Shown here: positions 15,709-24,925 of the stretch, in pieces | How positions within the stretch are numbered: position 1 is the first letter of the stretch | How the letters are laid out: every line of letters begins with the position of its first letter | Assembly: GCA_039030395.1 (NCBI GenBank) | Contig: JBCCEF010000002.1 | Location: 248,001-312,000 of the forward strand | Direction: 5' to 3' | Source: Acidobacteriota bacterium | Lineage (GTDB): Bacteria; Acidobacteriota; Thermoanaerobaculia; Multivoradales; JBCCEF01 | Length of the DNA: 64,000 nucleotides | The notes under the pieces: model-generated | The model's input: only the letters and a program-made list of their open reading frames with translations | Told to the model about the DNA's origin: nothing | The model's database searches: none | Made by a program: the position numbers and the translations under genes

Positions 15709-16899
15709 CTAGCGCGTGTAGCCGGTCATCTCCAGGTAGCCGAAGCCTGTGATGTCCTCGCGGCCTCGCCGGCCGCGAGCCCTGACGGCGCCCTCCCAGT
15801 AGCGAAACGCCAGGGTCAACTCCTGCGGGTCGATCAGTGGATCGATCGCCAGTTCGAGCCCCGCCGACGGTATTTCGAGCCGCCAGGCAACCGGGTAGCG
15901 CGCGGCGCCGTCTCGCGCAGTCCAGTAGCGCACCTCGCTGAAGCGCAGGTCCGCGGCGGTGAAGGTTCGGCGGTCCAGTACTCGGTCGTTGTCGTCGCGG
16001 GTCACCAGGGTGCCGGCGCTCGCCGGATCAGCCGTTCCGTCCGGGCGCCGTAGGCGAAAGGCCATCAGGTCGGAGCCGTCGGAGAGCTGAAGGGAGAACC
16101 AATCCCACCCGATCTGTCCTTCGAGCACGCTGGTGCTCCATTCGCGATCGAGCCAGGAGCGTCCGGTGACGGAGTAGGTCTCGGTGCCGATCCTGAGAGT
16201 GCCCCGGCTGGTCAGCCGCGGCAGCGAGAAATAGTACGACGCGTTGCCCGCTTCATGCCCCTTGCGGCTCAAGCCCTGGTCGCCGTGGAGGATGGGATCG
16301 ACGGTGGCTTCGAGTTCCAGGTCCAGGGCGATGGTGTCCTCTGCCGCCTGCAGCCGGAAGCGGTCCGTCGCGGCGCCGGAATCACGCACCGCCCGCCAGT
16401 CACCGATCCACACTCGCAGGTCCTCGGCGCCGGTCACCCCGGCCAGGCCGAGGGCTTCGCGACTCCAGCGCTCAAAGGAGTGGAAGTTCTGGTCGCCGAC
16501 GTCGGTGACCGCGAAGTGGGCGAGGATCGCCTGGTCCGTGGCCCACTTGGAAGTGCGCGGCGGGGTGCTCCCGGGGGGCGCCAGGGCCTGCCGGAAGAAG
16601 GTGAGCTGGTACCCGAAACGGCGGCCGCCCTCCGCTGCGAGGTGGCCGGTGAAGTACCACCACTCCGTCTGAAAGGCGCGATGGGCGCCATGGTCCGCCG
16701 GCCATGCGATGGGCTGGACCTCCAACGCGCGCGCAAATCCCTCCGCCGGTGGACCGCCGAGGGAGCGGGCGACGGACAGAGTGTCCGTCGGTGGTGGCGG
16801 CGGTCCGCAGCCGACTCCTACGATGACGATGAAGAGGGTGACTCCCAGCGATAACCCTAGCCGTCGCGTCCTGTCCGCTGCGGATGGCATCGCCGTCAT
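15709..16899 (-). CDS. AttH/CrtC-like lipoprotein (carotenoid 1,2-hydratase-like fold)
   Basis: A 396-residue lipoprotein. The signal ends in a lipobox (VIVGVGC, C34 or so), followed by a Pro-rich spacer. The rest is a lipocalin-like double beta-barrel of the AttH/CrtC family, with FQTEWWYFTGHLAAEGGRRFGYQLTFFRQA and WLDREWSTSVLEGQIGWDWFSLQLSDGSDLMAF. The start overlaps the permease stop (ATGA), so translation is coupled. AttH-type proteins are encoded with ABC transporter genes (attEFGH-like) and are thought to handle lipidic compounds in the periplasm or at the surface. Enzymatic hydratase activity is not implied. Confidence 0.88.
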   Translation of the reverse strand: MTAMPSAADRTRRLGLSLGVTLFIVIVGVGCGPPPPPTDTLSVARSLGGPPAEGFARALEVQPIAWPADHGAHRAFQTEWWYFTGHLAAEGGRRFGYQLTFFRQALAPPGSTPPRTSKWATDQAILAHFAVTDVGDQNFHSFERWSREALGLAGVTGAEDLRVWIGDWRAVRDSGAATDRFRLQAAEDTIALDLELEATVDPILHGDQGLSRKGHEAGNASYYFSLPRLTSRGTLRIGTETYSVTGRSWLDREWSTSVLEGQIGWDWFSLQLSDGSDLMAFRLRRPDGTADPASAGTLVTRDDNDRVLDRRTFTAADLRFSEVRYWTARDGAARYPVAWRLEIPSAGLELAIDPLIDPQELTLAFRYWEGAVRARGRRGREDITGFGYLEMTGYTR

Positions 16900-19481
16900 T
16901 CCTCGCGCAGGGCTTCCGCCGGTGAGGTGCGGGCCATTTTCCAGGCCGGGTAGAGGCCGGCGAGGAGGGCGGCGCCGGTGGCGAGGGCGACGGCGGCCAG
17001 CAGGTCCAGCGGAGCCACGGTCATCCGCAGGCTCCAGCCGAAGGAGCGGCGATTGATCACGAAGATCATCAGCGCCGCCAGACCGGTGCCGATGGGGAGG
17101 GCGAAGAGGCCCGCCGCCAGGCCGGTGATGGCCGTCTGGCCGGTCAGCATGCGCCACAGTTGGCCAGGGGTCATTCCGGTAGCGCGCAGCACGCCGAGCT
17201 CTCGGGTGCGCTCGAGCTGCAGGGCCATCAACGAGCTGAGCACGCCGAGGAAGGCGACCAGTCCGGCGAGGGTGCGCAGCACGTTGGTCACCTTGAAGGT
17301 GCGGTCGAAGACCACCATCGAGGCGTCCCGCAGGCGATGGTTCGAACGTACCGCCAGACCGTTGCCGAAGATATTTTCGAGCCGCTCTCCGAGGTTGCCC
17401 AGGTCCACTCCGTCAGCGGCGGTGACCGAAAGAGCCGAGATTCGGCGGTCATGGAACCAGCGCTCGTACACTGGCCGGGCGAACAGGACCTCGCCCTGAT
17501 CAGAAGCATAGCTGTACACCACCCCGGCGATGTTGAAGGTGCGCGGCCCTTGGTCCGTGCGCAGGGTCACCGAGTCGCCGGCCCACAGGTTCCGGTGCCG
17601 GGCGTAGGGTTCCGTCAGCATCACGGCGCCGGCATCGAACGCCCGCCAGGCGCCGTCCGGGCTATCCGTCAGCAGCTCGAAGCCGCGCGGCGCGCCTGCC
17701 TGAGTGTTCACCACCAGGAGGCGATCGGTACCCGTTTCGGTCGCGATCTCAACCCGCCGGATGGTGGCGACGTAGGCCACCCCCGGGAGGGCTGCCGCTC
17801 GCTCGGCGAGGCCCGGGTCGAACCCGCCGGTGTCGCCGCGGCCCGGCGGCGAAAGGTAGAAGTCCGCCAGCAGGGTGTTGTCTAGCCAATCCGCCAGGGT
17901 GCCGCGGAAGGACGAGATCATCGTCCCGACGCCGAGGGTCATGGCGACGGCGATCATCAGGGCGGCGGTCGCTACGGCGGTGCGGCTGATCGAAGTGACC
18001 ACCCCCTGCACTGCCATCCGGCCGGCGGCGCCGAATAGGCGGCCGGCCAGGGGGCGGATCAGCCAAGTCAGAAGGATGGTCGCCGCCGGCGTCAAGAGCG
18101 CGGCGGCCATCACCACCGCGAAGAGTCCGACGAAGGAAAGCTCCAGCGAGCGGCCGGCCGCCAGAACGGCGCCTCCGGCCAATATCCCGAAGGCGGCCGC
18201 GGCGTTGGCGCGGGGCACCAAGGCGCGGGCCCGCTCCTCCAGGTGCGAGCGGCTCAACACCGCGCGGGGCGGCGCCCAGGCGGCCTCCAGGGCTGGCGCG
18301 ATGGCGGCGAGCAGGGTGGCGGTGAGGCCGGCGCCGAATCCGGCGGCCAGAAGCGCCCACGGCGTCTCCAGGACGCCGACGGAGGCGGCGAAATAGAGGT
18401 CGTCGAGGGTGCGGGTGACGCGGCCGACGAGACCACGGCCAAGGAGCGTGCCGAGCGCCACGCCCAGGCCTGAGCCGATCATTCCGATCGCCGCCGCCTC
18501 GCCCATCACCAGCCCGAGAATCTGCCGGCGGCTGACACCCAGGGCGCGCAGGATGCCGAGGTGGGTTCGGCGGCGCACTACCGAAAAGGTCATGGTGCCG
18601 TAGATCAGAAACATCCCGCACAAAAGCGCCAGCAGGCCGAGGGCCTGGAGGTTGACCCGGAAGGCGCGGGTCATGGCGCGGGCACTTCGCCGGCCGGCCT
18701 CGGCGGTGACCAGGGAAGTGCCGAGGGGCAGGGTCCGCGCCAGCGTCGCCGCCTCCTCCGCATCGAGGGCGAAGTCGATGCGCGACAGTCGCCCTTCGAG
18801 GCCCAACAGCTCTTGTGCTGTGGCGATATCGGTGACCAGTAGGTCGCGAAGGCCGGCCCGGGCGACGGGATCGCCGGCATCGAGCAGGCCGGCGACGGTC
18901 AACACCTCGAGGGTGCCGCCGGCCAGGACCGACAGCTCGCCATTCCCTCCGTCACCGGTGATGCCCTGGGCCTCGGCGGTGTCCCGCGACATCAGCACTG
19001 CGCCGGGGCGGGTGAGGAGCCGGCGCAGATCGATGGTGCCGCCGGCCCGGCCGGAGCCCTGTGGAGTCAACCAGGGGCGAAAGGGAGCTTCGGCGAAGGG
19101 ATCGATGCCGAGGATGCGCAGATCGGTGCGCGAGCCGGTGCCCCCGGCCGGCGATCTGTCCGCTCTCGGCGCGGCGAAGGTCACCGTTCCTTCGACCACC
19201 GGCGCCGCCGCGATCGCTCCGGCGAGGGCGCCACCGTTGCCGGCGCCGACCAGATTGACGTAGAAGCTCTCGTCGATTCCCGAGGGACCTCCCACCAGGC
19301 GATGGGTTGCGCGGCCCATCACCGCACCGCTCGACAGGTCAAAGGCGCGCAGGGCGGCACTGTTGGCGAGCTGCACTGCGACGGCGACGGCCACCCCCAG
19401 GGCGATGCCGAAGACGGCGAGGGCGGACTGTGCCGGTTGGCCGGAAAACGACCGGCGGCTGGCCCGCAGCAGAAGATTCAC
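16896..19481 (-). CDS. ABC transporter permease, duplicated FtsX/MacB-type
   Basis: An 861-residue membrane protein with two FtsX-type permease halves. An N-terminal helix and MacB-like periplasmic domain (about 20-260) lead to a cluster of helices (about 265-500), a second periplasmic domain (about 510-730) and the final helices, including MALQLERTRELGVLRATGMT, the typical FtsX signature. The GTG start lies 24 bases after the ATPase gene stop. With the ATPase and the lipoprotein it resembles an attEFGH-type exporter in which two permeases are merged in one chain. It likely acts on lipoproteins or lipids in the inner membrane. Confidence 0.92.
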   Translation of the reverse strand: MNLLLRASRRSFSGQPAQSALAVFGIALGVAVAVAVQLANSAALRAFDLSSGAVMGRATHRLVGGPSGIDESFYVNLVGAGNGGALAGAIAAAPVVEGTVTFAAPRADRSPAGGTGSRTDLRILGIDPFAEAPFRPWLTPQGSGRAGGTIDLRRLLTRPGAVLMSRDTAEAQGITGDGGNGELSVLAGGTLEVLTVAGLLDAGDPVARAGLRDLLVTDIATAQELLGLEGRLSRIDFALDAEEAATLARTLPLGTSLVTAEAGRRSARAMTRAFRVNLQALGLLALLCGMFLIYGTMTFSVVRRRTHLGILRALGVSRRQILGLVMGEAAAIGMIGSGLGVALGTLLGRGLVGRVTRTLDDLYFAASVGVLETPWALLAAGFGAGLTATLLAAIAPALEAAWAPPRAVLSRSHLEERARALVPRANAAAAFGILAGGAVLAAGRSLELSFVGLFAVVMAAALLTPAATILLTWLIRPLAGRLFGAAGRMAVQGVVTSISRTAVATAALMIAVAMTLGVGTMISSFRGTLADWLDNTLLADFYLSPPGRGDTGGFDPGLAERAAALPGVAYVATIRRVEIATETGTDRLLVVNTQAGAPRGFELLTDSPDGAWRAFDAGAVMLTEPYARHRNLWAGDSVTLRTDQGPRTFNIAGVVYSYASDQGEVLFARPVYERWFHDRRISALSVTAADGVDLGNLGERLENIFGNGLAVRSNHRLRDASMVVFDRTFKVTNVLRTLAGLVAFLGVLSSLMALQLERTRELGVLRATGMTPGQLWRMLTGQTAITGLAAGLFALPIGTGLAALMIFVINRRSFGWSLRMTVAPLDLLAAVALATGAALLAGLYPAWKMARTSPAEALREE

Positions 19482-19505
19482 CGTTGCCGTCTCATGACGT
19501 TTCGT

Positions 19506-20186
19506 TCAGGAGGCCGTCAGCCGGCCGTCGGCCAGCGACAGGGTGCGGTCGGCCCGCCGGGCGACAGCGCGGCTATGGGTGACGATCAGCAGAGTGCGGC
19601 CGCGGTCGCGGGTCAGTTCGAGCAACAGATCGAGCACTCGGTCGCCGGTCTCCTGGTCGAGATTGCCCGTCGGTTCATCGGCCAGCACCAGCAGGGGGTG
19701 ATGCACCAGGGCCCGGGCGACGGCCAGGCGCTGTCGCTCGCCGCCGGATAGGCGATCCGGAAAGGAGGCTCCGCGGTCGCCCAGGCCGATGCGCTCCAAC
19801 CACTCAGCGGCCGCCGGGCGGCGGTCCTTTTCGCCCTTCAGTTCGAGCGGCAGGAGGAGGTTCTCGGCCACCGTCAGGGTCGGTACCAGGTTGAAGAACT
19901 GGAACACGAAGCCGAGGTGATCCCGCCGGAAGAGGGTGCGCTGCCGCTCCGTCAGGGCGACCATATCGACACCATCGATCGAGATTTCGCCCGCATCCGG
20001 CAGATCGATGCCGCTCAACAGGTTGAGCAGCGTCGACTTGCCGGAACCGCTGCGGCCGAGAAGGGCAACGACCTCGCCCCGCTCGATGGCGAGGGAAGCG
20101 CCGTCGAGGACCCGGCGGGCGACCTCGCCTTCGCGAAAAGTGCGCACCAGCCCCCGGCACTGGACGAGAGGCGTGGAGTCGGTCAT
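19506..20186 (-). CDS. ABC transporter ATP-binding protein (LolD/MacB type)
   Basis: A 226-residue ATPase with Walker [10 protein letters not shown] (44-52), Q-loop [13 protein letters not shown], signature [15 protein letters not shown], Walker B LLVLADEP and switch TH in LIVTHS. The FxFQFFNLxPxLT stretch is typical of the LolD/MacB/FtsE group that drive FtsX-type permeases. It begins a three-gene operon with the duplicated permease and the AttH-like lipoprotein. Confidence 0.95.
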   Translation of the reverse strand: MTDSTPLVQCRGLVRTFREGEVARRVLDGASLAIERGEVVALLGRSGSGKSTLLNLLSGIDLPDAGEISIDGVDMVALTERQRTLFRRDHLGFVFQFFNLVPTLTVAENLLLPLELKGEKDRRPAAAEWLERIGLGDRGASFPDRLSGGERQRLAVARALVHHPLLVLADEPTGNLDQETGDRVLDLLLELTRDRGRTLLIVTHSRAVARRADRTLSLADGRLTAS

Positions 20187-20255
20187 GGAGTTGCGATAGA
20201 AGCTGCCGAACGGGCCGGACGTTGGCCCCCTGCGGTGTCCGCCCTGGCGTCCACA

Positions 20256-20783
20256 TTATGCCACCTGGACCGCCCGCCGGGGGTCCGCCGGCGGCGGAGG
20301 AGGCGCGCCATCGGGTTCCGAGGACGCGCCGGTGGCGGATCGCGGCAGCCGGTGCTCGCCGGGGGCGGGAGCGCTCCCCAGGCCGAGGGCGACGGCGCTC
20401 TGCAGGCCGAACAGATGGAGCGCGACGTCCGGCGTCAAGAGCCCTTCCCGCTGGGCCGTCGCCACCGTCCGGCCAATGCGCCGGAGAAGCCGCCGGCCGA
20501 TCTCCTCGAACCGCGACCGCCGGCGGGCCGAGTGGGTACGAAAGCAACCGCTGACCACCACTCCGGCGGCAGCGGCGGCCTGGCGCAGAGGCCGGCCCAG
20601 CTCGTCCTGCAGCGGCTCCGGCCAGGGTTCCGTAGCGGTGTAGAGGGACCGGTTCAGGCGGTCGACGAGGTCGACCACGATCCAGTCCCGTCGGCGGCCC
20701 GGCGGAGGGTCGGGCGGTAGAGGTGGCGGCGCGCTCGCGGGGGCCTCGTCGATCGGCGGATTCGGCTGGAAGGGGTAGGACAT
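20256..20783 (-). CDS. Hypothetical helical protein, possibly four-helix-bundle type
   Basis: A 175-residue protein with Pro-rich N- and C-terminal tails and a central helical part (about 38-140; WIVVDLVDRLNRSLYTATEP and LGRPLRQAAAAAGVVVSGC). The spacing of helices recalls the four-helix-bundle (23S rRNA intervening-sequence) family, but the match is weak and I would not assign it. The ATG at 20783 has AGAGG about ten bases upstream. It lies between the UbiB-like kinase and the ABC operon on the same strand. Confidence 0.55.
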   Translation of the reverse strand: MSYPFQPNPPIDEAPASAPPPLPPDPPPGRRRDWIVVDLVDRLNRSLYTATEPWPEPLQDELGRPLRQAAAAAGVVVSGCFRTHSARRRSRFEEIGRRLLRRIGRTVATAQREGLLTPDVALHLFGLQSAVALGLGSAPAPGEHRLPRSATGASSEPDGAPPPPPADPRRAVQVA

Positions 20784-20895
20784 GTCGCGGTTCCTCTCTT
20801 TCGGTTCGAGTGAACGGTCCCGCTGCGGTGCGGGGTTCGAAAGAGGGAGACGCGAAAGCGGCCGAGCATCGCTCGCAACTCGGGAATTCTCGGCT

Positions 20896-22560
20896 CTACC
20901 GCCGCAACCGGCTGACCAAAAAAGCTCCGCCGGCCAACCCGAAGAACCACGCCGCCGCCGGGTCGTCGCCGAGGCGAGCGATGGCTCCGGCCAGGAGGCT
21001 GGCGGCGGAGAGGATGGCCCAGGGGAGGTTACGGCCAATGGCGGAGGGCTCAGCCTGCCGGGCGCTTTGGCGGCGCTCGTCTTCTTCGTCCAGGAAGCGC
21101 TCGATTCGGCGCGGCAGGAGGGCGGCGGCGCGCAGGCTGTCGGGTAGGCCCTTGGCGGCCTCTTGGAGCGCCTGCCACAGCTCGCGCCGGGCGAGGCGTT
21201 CGGCCACCGGGATGGCCTCGGACCAGAAGTCGAAGCGCGGGTCGAGGCGGGTGGTCACGCCGGCCAGGATGCCCATTGCCCGGGCAGAGAAGAGCAGTTC
21301 GACCTGCACCTGGAAGGGCATCTCGTAGATCAGGCTCCGGTAGCGGCGGAAAAAGTACCCGGCCTGGTCGAAGGCGACGTCGCGCATGGCGCCGATCTCG
21401 ATGCCCCACAGCCGCTCAAAGACGTCTTCGTGTAGCGCTTCCAGGCGCTCCAGGTCCGCTCCCGGCAGCAGCACCCCGGTGCGCTGGTAGGAACGCACCA
21501 TGCGCCGAGCGTCGCGGGTGGCCAGGGCGATGACGTATTCGGACAGCGACGCCCGCAGGCGCTCCGGCACGGTGGCGATCATGCCGAAATCCACGAACAC
21601 CAGTTCGAATCCGTCCGGCGCATCCGGCGCCGGGCGCACGAAGACGTTCCCCGGATGCGGGTCGGCGTGGACGAACTGGTGCACCAGCACCTGGTCGAGG
21701 TAGCAGTGGAAGAGGGTGGCGGCGACCCGGGTGCGGTCGATGCCGGCCGCTGCCATGGCGTCGAGGTCGTCGATCTTCGGAGCCTCGATCTTCTCTAGGG
21801 TCAGCACGTCGCCGGTGGTGGTTTCCCAGATCACCCGCGGCACGGTGATCGCCGGCGAGTCGGCGAACATCTCGCCGAAGCGCTCGGCATTCGCTCCCTC
21901 GGCGCGCATATCGAGTTCCGCCCGGGTGGTCTTGGCGATCTCCTGCTCCAGCCGGTCGAGATCCACCCGCCGGCGAATGCGCTTCGACCACTTGAGCCAG
22001 CGCACGGCGAAGGCGACGGCGGAGAGGTCCGTCTCCACCAGCACTTCGATGCCCGGCCGCAGCACCTTGACGACCACCGTCTCGCCCGAGCGGGAGCCGG
22101 TGCCGGCGCCGGCTTCGCTGTCGGCCCGGGTCGCGGCGTGGACCTGGGCCAGGGAAGCGGCGCCCAGGGGCTCCTCGTCGAAGCGTGCGAAGACCTCCGA
22201 CAACGGCCGGCCGAAGCTCTCCTCGACCCGCCCGACGATCCCTTCGAAAGGTCCCGGCGGCACCTTGTCCTGCAAACCGGCAAGCTCCGAAGTGACCTCC
22301 GGCGGCAGCACGTCGACCCGGGCGCTCAGGAACTGGCCGACCTTGATCAGCACTCCGCCCAGCTCCAGGGCTAGGGCACGAAAGCGCCGGGTGACGGCGA
22401 CCCAGCGGGGCAGAGGATCGCGGCGCAGGGAGCGCAGGCCACGGCGGTTGAGGAGCAGGTCATGCAGGAACGCCTGCAGCAGAACACCGAGAACGAAGCG
22501 ACGCAGCTTGGTGTAGCGCCGGCGGTCGATGGCGGGGGCTGGCGGAGCGGGACGAATCAT
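20896..22560 (-). CDS. ABC1/UbiB atypical kinase family protein
   Basis: A 554-residue protein of the ABC1/AarF/UbiB family. The KxGQ motif is in GGVLIKVGQFLSARVDVLP, the Ala-rich loop in LGAASLAQVHAA, the lysine in VVVKVLRPG, the catalytic stretch in HADPHPGNVFV and the metal-binding DFG in FVDFGMIA. A hydrophobic C-terminal hairpin (about 510-550) probably anchors it to the membrane. UbiB proteins support ubiquinone or other isoprenoid-lipid metabolism through ATPase or kinase activity. No other quinone gene is in the window, so the substrate stays open. Confidence 0.92.
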   Translation of the reverse strand: MIRPAPPAPAIDRRRYTKLRRFVLGVLLQAFLHDLLLNRRGLRSLRRDPLPRWVAVTRRFRALALELGGVLIKVGQFLSARVDVLPPEVTSELAGLQDKVPPGPFEGIVGRVEESFGRPLSEVFARFDEEPLGAASLAQVHAATRADSEAGAGTGSRSGETVVVKVLRPGIEVLVETDLSAVAFAVRWLKWSKRIRRRVDLDRLEQEIAKTTRAELDMRAEGANAERFGEMFADSPAITVPRVIWETTTGDVLTLEKIEAPKIDDLDAMAAAGIDRTRVAATLFHCYLDQVLVHQFVHADPHPGNVFVRPAPDAPDGFELVFVDFGMIATVPERLRASLSEYVIALATRDARRMVRSYQRTGVLLPGADLERLEALHEDVFERLWGIEIGAMRDVAFDQAGYFFRRYRSLIYEMPFQVQVELLFSARAMGILAGVTTRLDPRFDFWSEAIPVAERLARRELWQALQEAAKGLPDSLRAAALLPRRIERFLDEEDERRQSARQAEPSAIGRNLPWAILSAASLLAGAIARLGDDPAAAWFFGLAGGAFLVSRLRR

Positions 22561-22646
22561 GGCGGTGAGGGCGAGTGTCTCCGAGGATGAACCCCCGAAG
22601 CAATATCACTATCGGACGCTACGGGAACCGTTGATACCCTATTCCC

Positions 22647-22979
22647 ATGGCGGCATGGTGGCAGATCGCGCTTCTGGTGCTGGCGACGGCGGGTCTTTCG
22701 GCGCTGCTGACCCTGGTGGTGCTGGCGGCCTGGCTCAAACGCAACTTCGTGCCGGACCTCGAAGAGCGCCTCGGGCGCACCCTCGCGACATCCGGCGAAG
22801 AGGTCGGCGACCAGATCCGCGAGAAGGTACGCCTCGGGGTGCTCGATGCGGTGCGCGATCTGCCCACCACCGAGATCCTGCGCGGCGCCCAGCGCTCGGT
22901 GGTGGACACGGCCACGGGCATCGTCAAGGACGGCTTGACGACGCTCCTCGGCGACCGCCCGTCGCGGCGCGATCGGTAG
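22647..22979 (+). CDS. Small single-pass membrane protein
   Basis: A 110-residue protein with one N-terminal transmembrane helix (about 5-30, WWQIALLVLATAGLSALLTLVVLAAWL) and an amphipathic cytoplasmic helix (FVPDLEERLGRTLATSGEEVGDQIREK and on). I know no family. The ribosome-binding site is weak; TTGATA lies 18 bases before the ATG. Its end overlaps the convergent DUF2878 gene by 56 bases, which is unusual and makes the last codons doubtful. Confidence 0.6.
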   Translation: MAAWWQIALLVLATAGLSALLTLVVLAAWLKRNFVPDLEERLGRTLATSGEEVGDQIREKVRLGVLDAVRDLPTTEILRGAQRSVVDTATGIVKDGLTTLLGDRPSRRDR

Positions 22980-23511
22980 CCCCGTCTTCCTGCCGCCAGG
23001 CGAAAGCCACCAGGGCGGGAATCACGCCGGCCCAAATCACCGACAGGGACAACAGACTCGGCCACAGCTCCGGGTGGAAGGCGACGGCGCCGAGGCGTTC
23101 GCCGGCGTAGAAGGCCGCCGGCCCGGCGATGCCGCCGAACAGAGCGCCCAGCCACGGACGGCGGCGCAGGAAGGCCAGACTGGAGCGGGGCGTGATGCCG
23201 AAGTGGAGCCATAGGGCGACGATCCAGATCGGGCAGAGGCACGGCGCGGGGGCGGCCTCGAAGCGCAACAGACCGGCGCACACCTGTGCCGAGTCGATGG
23301 CGGTGCCGATAGCGCCGAGGGTGAGTACCGTCACCGCATCGCGCCGACGGGTCGGGCTGGACGGGCAGGTCCATAGGTGAAGGGTGACCAAAAGGATCAC
23401 CACCGGCGGGCCGATCCAGGGGCGGCCGTCGGCCGCCGCCAGCACCGAGACCCACCATCCGATCTGGACTGACAGAGCGTTCCACCAGGAACTCTTGAGG
23501 AAGCGAATCAA
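22924..23511 (-). CDS. DUF2878 membrane protein
   Basis: A 195-residue protein with about five transmembrane helices, opening KSSWWNALSVQIGWWVSVLAA as in the DUF2878 family, with TAIDSAQVCAGLL and PCLCPIWIVALWLHFGITPRSSL typical further on. I start it at TTG 23511, whose bases overlap the methyltransferase stop (TTGA) and keep the operon's overlap pattern; a longer frame exists but only through that gene. It ends the eight-gene lipid operon. DUF2878 genes commonly accompany cyclopropane synthase and DUF1365 genes; the exact role is unknown. Confidence 0.82.
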   Translation of the reverse strand: MIRFLKSSWWNALSVQIGWWVSVLAAADGRPWIGPPVVILLVTLHLWTCPSSPTRRRDAVTVLTLGAIGTAIDSAQVCAGLLRFEAAPAPCLCPIWIVALWLHFGITPRSSLAFLRRRPWLGALFGGIAGPAAFYAGERLGAVAFHPELWPSLLSLSVIWAGVIPALVAFAWRQEDGATDRAATGGRRGASSSRP

Positions 23512-24584
23512 GTTTCGGTTTCGCTCGCCCGCACGAAACGGTAGTGGGCCACCAGCCACTCCTCGCCGCCGCCATAGCCGAAGAGCTCCGCGCAGGCCAT
23601 GAAGAACACCCGCCAGCGAACCCACCAGCGGGTGCCTTCGCCTGGGCCGTAGATCTCTTCCAGTAGAGGCAAGATGAAGTTGCGCCGAAGGTCCATCCGC
23701 GCCAACCAGGCCTCGGAGGTTTTCTGGTAGTGGGTGCCGTCCATCAGCCAGCGCTGTTCGAGGCGCCAGGTGGCGTCGAAGCGGGGCAGTAGATCGGCGG
23801 ACGGCATCAGGCCGCCGGTGAAAAAGTGCCGCGCCATCCAGTCGCCCGGCCTACCGGAGTCGATGAAGGGGTAGGCGAAGTGGCGATGGCAGAAGACGTG
23901 GACGAAGACCTTGGCGTCGGCGCGAGTCCAGCGGCCGATGCGGGCGAACAGCTCGGCGTAGTTCCGCATGTGTTCGAACATCTCCACCGAAACTACCCGG
24001 TCGAAGGTTCGATCCGGGGCGAGGGCGTGAGGATCGAACTCGTTCATGTCGGCGGTCTGAACGGTCAGGTTGCCCAGGCCGCGGGCCTGAGCCTCGCCGT
24101 CGATAAATTCCTTCTGGCTAGCGGAGTTGGAAACCGCCAGCACCCGTGCCCGGGGAAAACGGTCGGCCATGAACAGGCTCAGGGATCCCCAGCCGCAGCC
24201 CAGTTCCAGGATTTCCTGGCCATCGGCCAGTTCCGCCCGCTCGACGGTCGCTTCGAGCATCGCCTGTTCCGCCTCCGCCAGTCGATCGACGCCGGCCGGC
24301 CAGAGGCACGAGCTGTATTTAAGCTGCTGGCCGAGCACCCACTGGAAAAAGGCGGTGGGCACTTCGTAGTGCTGGCGGTTGGCGTCGTCGACGGAGAGGG
24401 CGATGGGGCTCGAGCGCAGTTCCTCGACGAAGGCTTCGAAGCGCGCCTGTTGAGCCGCCGGCCCGCCGCGCCGAAGTTCCCGCAGGCGCCCGGCGAGCAG
24501 GCGGCGGATGGCGAAGCGAATCAGCGGATCGGGCAGCCGATCGGCCTCCAGCAGGCGCAGGAAGGGGCTCATCGCGGTAGCCAT
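23508..24584 (-). CDS. CMAS-like SAM-dependent methyltransferase (second paralogue)
   Basis: A 358-residue methyltransferase of the cyclopropane-fatty-acid-synthase superfamily, nearer to the coclaurine-N-methyltransferase-like branch. Motifs: QHYEVPTAFFQWVLG, YSSCLWP, the SAM loop ILELGCGWGSLSLFMA, and VVSVEMFEHMRNY. The N-terminus lacks the extra domain seen in the CFA synthase upstream. It lies two bases after the DUF1475 gene. In related lipid operons a second methyltransferase takes part in making methylated or furan-type fatty acids; that is inference here. Confidence 0.9.
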   Translation of the reverse strand: MATAMSPFLRLLEADRLPDPLIRFAIRRLLAGRLRELRRGGPAAQQARFEAFVEELRSSPIALSVDDANRQHYEVPTAFFQWVLGQQLKYSSCLWPAGVDRLAEAEQAMLEATVERAELADGQEILELGCGWGSLSLFMADRFPRARVLAVSNSASQKEFIDGEAQARGLGNLTVQTADMNEFDPHALAPDRTFDRVVSVEMFEHMRNYAELFARIGRWTRADAKVFVHVFCHRHFAYPFIDSGRPGDWMARHFFTGGLMPSADLLPRFDATWRLEQRWLMDGTHYQKTSEAWLARMDLRRNFILPLLEEIYGPGEGTRWWVRWRVFFMACAELFGYGGGEEWLVAHYRFVRASETET

Positions 24585-24586
24585 GG

Positions 24587-24925
24587 TCAGGCTTCCCGGC
24601 GGCGCCGGAAGAGGCCTTCTACCGAACGATCCGGCCCGCTGAGGAGGGCGGCGAGGACGTAGACGGAGATGGCGATGCTCCCGAGGGTCAAGACCAGTGC
24701 CAGCCACAGGATCCGCCGGCCCCAGGTGCGCTCCCGCCAGGCGATCCACAGGTACACCGTCAAGAAGGCGAAATAAGTGTCGAAGAGGGTGGCCTTGCCC
24801 CACGGATCGGCCCAGATCTCCTGGGCCGCGGTCAGGACGTTTCGATCGAAGCTGGCGTAGGTGGTGACGGCCAGCATCGCCAGCAGGAACCCCAGGAACA
24901 GGGCGATCAGGGCGACGCGCATCAT
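24587..24925 (-). CDS. DUF1475 family small membrane protein
   Basis: A 112-residue protein with three transmembrane helices (about 3-20, 47-65 and 72-95) and an Arg-rich tail. VTTYASFDRNVLTAAQEIWADPWGKATLFDTYFAFLTVYLWI is characteristic of DUF1475. AGGAGG lies six bases before the first of two ATG codons, and that start overlaps the CFA synthase stop (ATGA). It is part of the lipid operon; function unknown. Confidence 0.85.
   Translation of the reverse strand: MMRVALIALFLGFLLAMLAVTTYASFDRNVLTAAQEIWADPWGKATLFDTYFAFLTVYLWIAWRERTWGRRILWLALVLTLGSIAISVYVLAALLSGPDRSVEGLFRRRREA

Noticed and set aside
16896-20186. A LolCDE lipoprotein release system
   Set aside because: The single duplicated 861-residue permease and the AttH/CrtC-like lipoprotein fit the AttEFGH-like group better than LolC/LolE, though the ATPase is LolD-like.
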